Shown: positions 57,152 through 63,521 of the stretch, piece after piece
Numbering within the stretch: position 1 is the first letter of the stretch
Layout of the letters: every line of letters starts with the position of its first letter
Origin: Lachnospiraceae bacterium
GTDB lineage: Bacteria > Bacillota > Clostridia > Lachnospirales > Lachnospiraceae
Length of the DNA stretch: 63,521 bases
Assembly: GCA_028692395.1 (NCBI GenBank)
Contig: JAQUXP010000021.1
Span: 1-63,521 of the forward strand
Reading direction: 5' to 3'
Translations under genes and position numbers: made by a program
Notes under the pieces: model-generated
What the model was told of the DNA's origin: nothing
The model's database searches: none
What the model saw: the letters and a program-made list of their open reading frames with translations, nothing else

Positions 57152-59530
57152 CTACTTCTTAAAGGTTACGATTGTGACGCCGGCATCTCCCTCACCGAAT
57201 TCAGCGAGATGAAATTCTTCCACGTACTTGAGACGGCGCAGATAATTGTGGACACCCTTTCGCAGGGCTCCGGTTCCTTTGCCGTGTACAACACGGACAC
57301 TGGGAAGATGTGCAATATAGGCATCGTCCAGATATTTATCCAGCTCTGCAATTGCCTCATCTACGGTTTTTCCAAGCAGCTTGATCTCCATGGATACAGA
57401 AGCGGATTTGGACATCTTAATCTTTCCGGCACCGGTTTTCTGCATCACAGGGGTGGTGATTACCGGTTCATCAATCAGCTCCAGATCCGAGATATGAACC
57501 TTGGAACGCATAATTCCCATCTGTACAAAGAGAAAACCTCTGCTGTCGGGACGTGTGCTCACGGTACCCTTCAGATTCATGCTTAATACCTGCACAGAAT
57601 CTCCAGGCTGCAGATCTTCCGGTTTCAGGAGCTTTGAAGCCTTTGGCTTTTCGTCCCTGGTTTTTTTGTCATCCAGCTTTTTCATGCGTTCCCGAAGTGC
57701 CTGACGCTCACGCTCCATTTCCCGCACATCCACATTATTTTTTCCGAATTTTTGGAAATCACGCATGGTCTGATCGGCGTACTGCTTCGCCTCCCGGAGA
57801 ATCTCCTGGGCTTCATCGGTAGCTTTTTGTAATATAGAATCCCGCCTGTTGTCCAGCTTTTCATGCTTGGCATGCAGCTGGGACTTTAACTTTTCTACTT
57901 CGTCACGATAGGACGCAATTTCTGCTTTTTCCCGCTCGATGGTCAGACGGTTTTCTTCCAGGGTTGTAAGTACATCCTCAAAAGACTCATCTTCCTCACT
58001 GATCTGGGATTTTGCATTTTCGATAATATAGTCCGGCAGACCCAGCTTCCCGGAGATGGCAAAAGCATTACTTTTTCCGGGAACACCAATCAGAAGACGA
58101 TAGGTGGGACGCAGGGTCTCCACATCGAATTCGCAGCATGCATTTTCCACACCGCCAGTGGAAAGGGCGAATACCTTCAGCTCACTGTAATGTGTGGTTG
58201 CCATGGTTCGAATCCCCTGGCTGTGCAGGTGAGAAAGGATGGCGATGGCAAGAGCGGCACCCTCGGTAGGATCTGTACCGGCACCAAGCTCATCGAAGAG
58301 AACCAGGGACCTGGGATCTGCTTTCTCCAGAAATGACACAACATTTGTCATGTGTGAGGAGAAGGTACTTAAGGACTGTTCGATACTCTGCTCATCTCCG
58401 ATGTCTGCATAGACCTCATGGAATAGAGCCAGTTCACTGCGGTCCAGCGCCGGGATATGAAGTCCGGCCTGCCCCATCAGGGTCAGAAGTCCCACCGTTT
58501 TCAGAGAAACAGTTTTACCTCCGGTATTGGGTCCGGTGATAATCAGAAGATCAAAGGTATCTCCCAGCATAATATCGATGGGAACTACCTTCTTTGCATC
58601 AATTAGAGGATGGCGGGCTTTCCGGATCCGGATGAGTCCCCTGGTATTGAAGATCGGCTGATTGGCATTTTGCTCCATGGCGAGGGCAGCGCGGGCAAAG
58701 ATAAAGTCCAGCTCCACCATATTCTCAAGATTATAGCGCAGTTCTTCCTGATACTGGGCAGCTTCTTCACTTAAGCCTGCAAGAATGACTTCAATTTCTG
58801 CTTTTTCTTTATTTTCCAGCTCCCGAATATCATTGTTCAGCTTTACGATGCTCATGGGCTCCACAAAGATGGTAGCTCCGGTGGAAGACTGGTCATGAAT
58901 CATACCGGGTACCTGTCCACGGTATTCCGCTTTTACCGGTACACAGTAACGTCCATTTCTCATCGTGATGACAGCATCCTGCAGATAGGTGCGCATGGAG
59001 CCATTTAACAGGGAGGAAAGCTGTGAATGAATCTTTTCTCCGGCATTTTTCATAGCACGGCGGATCTGCTTTAAGTTACTGCTGGCATCGTCAGCAATTT
59101 CATCCTCCGAGAGAATACAGCTGCGAATCCGTGCCGAGAGAGGAGTCAGAGGCTCCAGAGCATCAAACATATCATCCAGGATATCCCGGGCCTGATCGGC
59201 ATTTTCATGGCGTCCGTAAGCTTTGATCCGGGCGCAGTTTTCCAGCAGATTGCAGATAGCAAGCAGCTCTGTGATATTCAGGGCGCTTCCAATCTCCAGA
59301 CGCTTCAGAGAAGGACGGATATCTCTGGCATTGCCAAAGGAAACATTTCCCTTCTTAAAAAGCCGGGAGAGGGCATCGTGCGTTTCCTGCTGCATCCTCT
59401 GTATTGTACCAAAATCATCCAGGGGAAGCAGGGTACGACAGCGGTTCTGCCCCAGAGGTGAGGTTGCATGGGTGGTAAGACGATCTATAATCTTGTCAAA
59501 TTCAAGAGTTTTCAGTGCTTTTTTATTCAT
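57152..59530 (-). CDS. mutS2: MutS2 / RqcU ATPase-endonuclease
   Basis: The 792-residue protein has the MutS-type core and clamp, Walker A GPNTGGKTVSLKT (about 334-346), DELGAGTDPTEG (Walker B), a long coiled coil (about 520-640) and the C-terminal Smr nuclease domain with VRVVHGKGTGALRKG. MutS2 suppresses recombination and, as RqcU, splits collided ribosomes. AAAGGAACC precedes the ATG. It is 18 bases upstream of the two-component operon and may be co-transcribed with it. Confidence 0.96.
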   Translation of the reverse strand: MNKKALKTLEFDKIIDRLTTHATSPLGQNRCRTLLPLDDFGTIQRMQQETHDALSRLFKKGNVSFGNARDIRPSLKRLEIGSALNITELLAICNLLENCARIKAYGRHENADQARDILDDMFDALEPLTPLSARIRSCILSEDEIADDASSNLKQIRRAMKNAGEKIHSQLSSLLNGSMRTYLQDAVITMRNGRYCVPVKAEYRGQVPGMIHDQSSTGATIFVEPMSIVKLNNDIRELENKEKAEIEVILAGLSEEAAQYQEELRYNLENMVELDFIFARAALAMEQNANQPIFNTRGLIRIRKARHPLIDAKKVVPIDIMLGDTFDLLIITGPNTGGKTVSLKTVGLLTLMGQAGLHIPALDRSELALFHEVYADIGDEQSIEQSLSTFSSHMTNVVSFLEKADPRSLVLFDELGAGTDPTEGAALAIAILSHLHSQGIRTMATTHYSELKVFALSTGGVENACCEFDVETLRPTYRLLIGVPGKSNAFAISGKLGLPDYIIENAKSQISEEDESFEDVLTTLEENRLTIEREKAEIASYRDEVEKLKSQLHAKHEKLDNRRDSILQKATDEAQEILREAKQYADQTMRDFQKFGKNNVDVREMERERQALRERMKKLDDKKTRDEKPKASKLLKPEDLQPGDSVQVLSMNLKGTVSTRPDSRGFLFVQMGIMRSKVHISDLELIDEPVITTPVMQKTGAGKIKMSKSASVSMEIKLLGKTVDEAIAELDKYLDDAYIAHLPSVRVVHGKGTGALRKGVHNYLRRLKYVEEFHLAEFGEGDAGVTIVTFKK

Positions 59531-59644
59531 AATATTGGTTCCTTTATACTTTCCATGTACTTGCTATATGCTTCGAATAACCTTTAAAAACTGCGTTTTC
59601 TCAGTGTTCTCTGCACTCACATAATGATAGGAGACGATATGTTT

Positions 59645-59673
59645 ATTGTATCATAGAACTGTTCGGGTTGAAA
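59645..59673 (-). promoter_or_regulatory. Sigma-A promoter of mutS2, extended -10
   Basis: On the reverse strand TACAAT (plus 59645-59650) is preceded by TGA (extended -10), and TTTCAA (59668-59673) lies 17 bases upstream as a weak -35. The leader to the mutS2 ATG at 59530 is about 110 bases. Confidence 0.5.
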
Positions 59674-59747
59674 GATATTCAGGGGGAAAAACATGCAGTT
59701 TCTTCATAAAATGTTCATATGTTTCTGATAATATAGATAAATAAAGC

Positions 59748-59879
59748 GTAACTATTCAGCAGGTCCGTGCATTTGCTGCACGGATCGTAAGAAAGTGATG
59801 CAAGAGTGAGAAAGTCCCATCACCGAAGGTGATTTTAAATGGATATTCGAATGTAACTGGTCAGTTACTGAACAGTTAC
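59748..59879 (+). repeat. Composite folded element closed by the palindrome arms (contains palindrome 6)
   Basis: GTAACTATTCAG (59748-59759) matches 11 of 12 positions of the left arm expected for CTGAACAGTTAC (59868-59879), so the two can close a 132-base structure. Inside are GGTCCGTGCA/TGCACGGATC, GTGATG (59795-59800) able to pair with CATCAC (59818-59823), and ATCACC/GGTGAT followed by TTT (59819-59836). The right end is also a compact 27-base palindrome by itself (GTAACTGGTCAG, TTA, CTGAACAGTTAC; 59853-59879). The short palindromes elsewhere could be collapsed forms of such an element. Confidence 0.55.
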
Positions 59880-59932
59880 AATATAGTGTTGAAACAGCGC
59901 AGTTAAATAACGATACGAGGGAGATAGCAATT

Positions 59933-61216
59933 ATGGAGCATGATCAGAAGCCCTATAAATTTCTCAAAGAAATCATCAAGGAAAAGGAACTGACCAAGAA
60001 GGAAATTGGGATCAGGATTGGAATGCTGATAGGAGGCGCTATCTTGTTTGGGGTGATTGCGGCTTTTGTCTTTGCAGCAGTGGAGCCTCATGCGGATGCC
60101 GCAATCAATGGCAGCGCAGAAGCTCCCAAGGTGGACATTCCTAAGGATGAGGATCCAGACAGCACGGCATCTTCTTCTGTGTCAGGGGATGGCACAGATG
60201 AGGCAGCTGCGGAAGCACCGGAGAATACCCCTGCGGAGACTCCGGCACTGGGCCTTAGTGAATACCAGCAGTTATATCAGGATATGCTTGCGGTGGCAGA
60301 GGTACCACAACAGGCACTGGTTACGGTGATCGGAATTACCAGCCAGATGGATTATTTTAATCAGAACTATGAAAGACAGCAGCAGATCTCCGGATTGCTG
60401 GTTGCCAATAATGGACAGGATCTTTTTGTACTGACAGAGTATCGTGTTGTGGAGAATGTAGAGCGTATTCAGCTGACCTTCTGTGACGGAACCATGGTAG
60501 ATGCGATCTTCCAGAAAAATGATCCCAATACCGGACTTGCGATCCTGCGGGTTGCCCTCTCGGACGTACCCCAGGAGACGAAGGACACCATACAGGTTGC
60601 ACCACTTGGCAATTCCTACGGTGTAGTCCAGGGTGAGCCAATCCTGGCACTGGGTTCTCCTATTGGATACAGCAATTCTGTGGCTTACGGAGTTGTCACC
60701 TCAGTGACAAACACCATTTCCACCATCGATACGGAATACAATCTGCTTACAACCGATATTATCGGAAGCAAGGAGGGCAGTGGTATTCTGGTGAATCTGG
60801 AAGGAGAGGTCATCGGCTTTATCGCACAGAACTACAGCACAGGGGAAAACATCGTCACCGGCCTTGCAATCTCCCAGCTGAAGCAGCTGATTGAGAATTT
60901 ATCTAACAATACACCACTTCCATACCTTGGAATCAAGGGACAGGATGTTACCACCGAGATATCAGACAAGACAGGAATTCCCAAAGGTGTTCTTGTGAAT
61001 TCTGTGGAGGAAGACTCACCGGCGATGATGTCTGGAATCAAAGAATATGATGTTATTGTGAAGATTGGAGAGGATAAAGTCTCGACATTGATCCAATACC
61101 ATGATAAACTGAGTAAATGTGTGCCCGGAAAGACGGTAAAGGTTACTGCCATGAGAAAAGGCGCAGAAGGTTATGTTGAAGTCAACTTCGATGTAATGAT
61201 TGGAGAATTAAAGTAG
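59933..61216 (+). CDS. HtrA/DegP-like membrane protein with PDZ domain, catalytic triad lost
   Basis: The 427-residue protein has a cytoplasmic N-terminus, one membrane span (about 28-48), an acidic Ala/Pro/Glu-rich linker, a trypsin-like domain (about 120-320) and a PDZ domain (about 335-425, with YLGIKGQDVTTE). At the HtrA triad positions the NNHVV histidine is Arg171 (TEYRVVENV), the DPxTDLAVL aspartate is Gly201 (DPNTGLAIL) and GNSGGPLVN is KEGSGILVN, displacing the serine. Protease activity is therefore unlikely. It may be a scaffold, chaperone or regulator at the membrane. GGGAG precedes the ATG. Confidence 0.85.
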   Translation: MEHDQKPYKFLKEIIKEKELTKKEIGIRIGMLIGGAILFGVIAAFVFAAVEPHADAAINGSAEAPKVDIPKDEDPDSTASSSVSGDGTDEAAAEAPENTPAETPALGLSEYQQLYQDMLAVAEVPQQALVTVIGITSQMDYFNQNYERQQQISGLLVANNGQDLFVLTEYRVVENVERIQLTFCDGTMVDAIFQKNDPNTGLAILRVALSDVPQETKDTIQVAPLGNSYGVVQGEPILALGSPIGYSNSVAYGVVTSVTNTISTIDTEYNLLTTDIIGSKEGSGILVNLEGEVIGFIAQNYSTGENIVTGLAISQLKQLIENLSNNTPLPYLGIKGQDVTTEISDKTGIPKGVLVNSVEEDSPAMMSGIKEYDVIVKIGEDKVSTLIQYHDKLSKCVPGKTVKVTAMRKGAEGYVEVNFDVMIGELK

Positions 61217-61241
61217 AGGATAGAAGAGGAGTATAGATTGT

Positions 61242-62189
61242 ATGAAGTATATCAATGAAATACGTGAAGGAAACCGGATGAATGGTGTTTATCTTTGTAA
61301 ACACAGACAGTCTGCAGTCACGAAAAATGGAAAATCTTATGAAAATGTTATTCTGCAGGATAAAACAGGAACTATGGATGCCAAGATCTGGGAGCCAAAT
61401 TCCGTGGGAATTGAGGACTTTGATACACTGGATTATGTTGATATTGTAGGTGATGTAACGAGCTTTGCCGGATCCTTGCAGGTCAGCATCAAGCGTGCCA
61501 GAAAAGTAAAAGAGGGTGAGTACAATCCGGCAGATTATCTTCCTGCAAGCAAATTCGACATTGAGGAAATGTACGCTGAACTGATGCAGTATGCAGCCAG
61601 CGTCAAGGATCCTTATCTGTCACAGTTGTTAAAGTATTATTATGTAAATGATGCGGAATTTATCAATCGTTTTAAGAACAACTCCGCAGCAAAGACAGTT
61701 CATCACGGTTTTATCGGAGGTCTTCTGCAGCATACCCTGTGTGTGGTAAGACTTTGTGATTATTATGTAAAAGCCTATCCGATTCTTAACAGGGATCTTT
61801 TGATTACCGCAGCCATCTTCCATGATATTGGAAAAACAAAAGAACTGTCTGCATTTCCACAGAATGATTATACCGATGACGGGCAGCTGCTGGGGCATAT
61901 TATGATCGGTGCGGAGATGATACACGATGCAGTACGCACAATCCCGGGATTTCCAGAAAAACAGGAAAATGAGCTGAAGCATTGTATTCTGGCTCATCAC
62001 GGCGAGCTGGAGTATGGTTCACCAAAGAAGCCTGCCCTTGCTGAGGCACTGGCTCTTAATATGGCGGACAATACGGATGCAAAGCTTGAAACACTGACAG
62101 AGGTTTTTGACAATGCCGGTGACAGTACAGAATGGCTGGGCTATAATCGGTTGTTTGAGTCAAATTTAAGAAAAACTACGGAGTTCTAA
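61242..62189 (+). CDS. yhaM: 3'-5' exoribonuclease YhaM family (OB fold + HD domain)
   Basis: The 315-residue protein has an N-terminal OB fold for nucleic acid (about 15-90, NVILQDKTGTMDAKIWE) and an HD hydrolase domain (about 145-290) with HHGFIGGLLQHT, the metal pair in IFHDIGK and a later HH in LAHHGELEYG. YhaM-type enzymes trim RNA, and in some species DNA, ends. AGAGGAG lies before the ATG. It begins 26 bases after the HtrA-like gene, so the two may share a message. Confidence 0.93.
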   Translation: MKYINEIREGNRMNGVYLCKHRQSAVTKNGKSYENVILQDKTGTMDAKIWEPNSVGIEDFDTLDYVDIVGDVTSFAGSLQVSIKRARKVKEGEYNPADYLPASKFDIEEMYAELMQYAASVKDPYLSQLLKYYYVNDAEFINRFKNNSAAKTVHHGFIGGLLQHTLCVVRLCDYYVKAYPILNRDLLITAAIFHDIGKTKELSAFPQNDYTDDGQLLGHIMIGAEMIHDAVRTIPGFPEKQENELKHCILAHHGELEYGSPKKPALAEALALNMADNTDAKLETLTEVFDNAGDSTEWLGYNRLFESNLRKTTEF

Positions 62190-62193
62190 GAGT

Positions 62194-63521
62194 ATGTCCT
62201 ATCAGAAAAATGATATCGTAAATATTACAATAGAAGACATGGGAAGTGAGGGTGAAGGCATCGGACATATCGATGGCTTTACCCTTTTTGTCAAGGATGC
62301 GTTGATTGGTGACCAGGTGGAGGTAAAGATCATGAAGGCAAAGAAGCATTTTGCCTATGCCCGCCTGATGAAGATTCTCACACCCTCTCCCTACCGGGTA
62401 GAGCCAAAGTGCGCCTTTGCAAGACAGTGCGGCGGTTGTCAGATCCAGGCACTTTCCTATGAGGAACAGCTGCATTTTAAGGAAGAAAAGGTACGGAATA
62501 ATCTGAAGCGGATCGGTGGATTCGAGGAGATTCCCATGGAGCCAATTGTTGGGATGGAAGAGCCATATTATTACCGCAACAAAGCACAGTTTCCGGTAGG
62601 CTATGACAAGGATGGCAGTCTGGTTACCGGATTCTACGCCGGGCGCACCCATGATATCATCAGCAATCGCTGCTGTCATCTGGGGGTCAGGGTCAATCAG
62701 CAGGTTTTGGATGCCGTGCTGGGATGGATGGAAGACAATCAGATCCCCGCCTACGAGGAACTGACCGGAAAAGGCCTGGTGCGTCACATACTGATCCGTT
62801 ATGGCTTCACCAGCAAAGAGCTGATGGTCTGCCTGGTCATTAACGGCAGTGCCGTACCAGAAAAGAATGCACTGATCGAGGCATTGACAGCGATCGAAGG
62901 CATGACCAGTATCACTTACAGCAGCAATACCAGACGAACCAATGTTATCATGGGGGAGCAGTATAAGACTCTGTGGGGAACACCCTATATCATGGATTCT
63001 ATCGGAAATGTCAATTACCGCATCTCACCTCTGTCCTTTTATCAGGTCAACCCGGTGCAGACACGGAGACTTTACGAGCTGGCTATGGAATATGCGGGAT
63101 TGGAAGGCGGAGAAACGGTATGGGATCTTTACTGCGGCATCGGAACAATCTCCCTGTTCCTGGCTCAGAAAGCCCGCCAGGTCTACGGCGTGGAGATCGT
63201 CCCGGCAGCTATCCGGGACGCCAGGGAGAATGCAGCCCTGAACAACATCACCAATGCGGAATTTTTTGTGGGAAAAGCAGAAGAAGTGCTTCCAGAAAAA
63301 TACGAAAAAGAAAAGATCTATGGGGATGTCATCGTGGTAGATCCGCCCCGGAAAGGCTGCGAAACCAGTGTGTTGGATACCATGGTACAGATGCAGCCCA
63401 GGCGGATCGTGTATGTCAGCTGTGATTCTGCAACGCTGGCACGGGATCTTAAGTATCTGTGTGAGCATGGATATGAGCTTATCAGGGTGCGGGCAGTTGA
63501 CCAATTTCCGATGACCGTTCA
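62194..63521 (+). CDS. 23S rRNA (uracil-C5)-methyltransferase, RlmD/RlmCD type (partial, runs off window)
   Basis: The open frame starts at ATG 62194 (GGAG upstream), 4 bases after yhaM, and continues to the window end (about 442 codons; the stop is not seen). It has a TRAM domain (about 5-60, MGSEGEGIGHIDGF), the Fe-S cysteine pattern CAFARQCGGC (about 70-79), SAM motifs VWDLYCGIGTISLF and VVDPPRKGC, and the catalytic Cys in YVSCDSATLARDL (the family norm is SCNPATLARD). It forms 5-methyluridine in 23S rRNA. Which position is modified (RlmC, RlmD or RlmCD) cannot be read directly. Confidence 0.93.
   Translation, partial: MSYQKNDIVNITIEDMGSEGEGIGHIDGFTLFVKDALIGDQVEVKIMKAKKHFAYARLMKILTPSPYRVEPKCAFARQCGGCQIQALSYEEQLHFKEEKVRNNLKRIGGFEEIPMEPIVGMEEPYYYRNKAQFPVGYDKDGSLVTGFYAGRTHDIISNRCCHLGVRVNQQVLDAVLGWMEDNQIPAYEELTGKGLVRHILIRYGFTSKELMVCLVINGSAVPEKNALIEALTAIEGMTSITYSSNTRRTNVIMGEQYKTLWGTPYIMDSIGNVNYRISPLSFYQVNPVQTRRLYELAMEYAGLEGGETVWDLYCGIGTISLFLAQKARQVYGVEIVPAAIRDARENAALNNITNAEFFVGKAEEVLPEKYEKEKIYGDVIVVDPPRKGCETSVLDTMVQMQPRRIVYVSCDSATLARDLKYLCEHGYELIRVRAVDQFPMTV

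Larger units (their letters stand above)
59531..59932. other. Divergent region of mutS2 and the HtrA-like gene
   Basis: This 402-base gap has no gene. It contains the leftward mutS2 promoter, a hairpin GGTCCGTGCA/TGCACGGATC (59762-59786), two mutually exclusive stems near 59795-59836 and REP-like palindrome 6. I found no convincing rightward promoter. Confidence 0.6.

Noticed and set aside
58203-58220. GGTTCGAATCCCC, like a tRNA T-arm
   Set aside because: It lies inside mutS2 coding sequence, with no acceptor stem or anticodon arm around it.
1-63521. CRISPR array, prophage or integrative element with integrase
   Set aside because: No array of regular direct repeats with spacers, no integrase, capsid or conjugation genes; the dispersed palindromes are too few and too irregular for an array.

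Overview
The window looks like chromosomal DNA of a spore-forming gut Firmicute of the Lachnospiraceae (Blautia / Ruminococcus / Dorea type). The reasons are the division-cell wall (dcw) cluster with clostridial gene content, a spoIIGA-sigE pair, purine-rich ribosome binding sites, AT-rich sigma-A promoters, and plant-glycan genes (GH1, GH43, GH51). I recognised the families by reading the protein sequences; no database search was possible. No rRNA, tRNA, CRISPR array or phage was seen.

Layout. (1) 1-8300 is visibly AT-richer than the rest and looks like an acquired, eroded island. It holds a partial Rpn-type nuclease gene, a frameshifted IS4-like transposase relic, a TetR gene fused out of frame to an alpha/beta-hydrolase fragment, then an Agr-type sensor kinase and LytTR regulator divergent from a lipoprotein/ABC-2 transporter operon. 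(2) 8300-9400 is ychF with its own promoter and a folded leader. (3) 9669-19400 is an AraC-controlled glycoside operon: two paralogous VOC proteins, a sugar ABC importer without its ATPase, an SDR, a Gfo/Idh/MocA oxidoreductase, a TIM-barrel isomerase/epimerase and a GH1 beta-glucosidase. (4) 19490-32850 is the dcw cluster: mraZ, rsmH, ftsL-like, two class B PBPs, mraY, murD, an inverted ftsW, murA, ftsQ and ftsZ, with MraZ operator repeats at the head. (5) 32890-36816 holds aroE, aroD, spoIIGA, sigE and aroK. The spoIIG promoter overlaps the terminator that follows aroD. (6) 37000-42400 has a dicarboxylate/amino-acid symporter and an arabinoside module (GH43, GH51, an ArsR-type regulator). 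(7) 42400-48200 has a TPM / zinc-ribbon / SPFH cassette, a small Fe-S protein and a Nat-type ABC exporter. (8) 48270-54737 holds a HAD phosphatase, a B12-binding radical SAM protein, a DnaQ-like exonuclease, a 32-residue membrane protein, a VanW lipoprotein, a HypE/PurM-like protein and trmL. (9) 55000-63521 holds an OmpR/HAMP two-component system, mutS2, an HtrA-like protein that has lost its catalytic triad, yhaM and a partial rlmD-like gene.

The signals not explained by ordinary gene content are non-coding. Two ~245-nt long hairpins (9415-9662 and 54745-54989) each fill the gap between a convergent gene pair. They share short conserved boxes, but most of their stem sequence differs between copies while staying self-complementary within each copy. 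A second family, six 25-27-nt palindromes of consensus RTAACTGNTCAG-N3-CTGAACAGTTAC, is scattered between genes from 30457 onward. One of them closes a larger folded element upstream of the HtrA-like gene.
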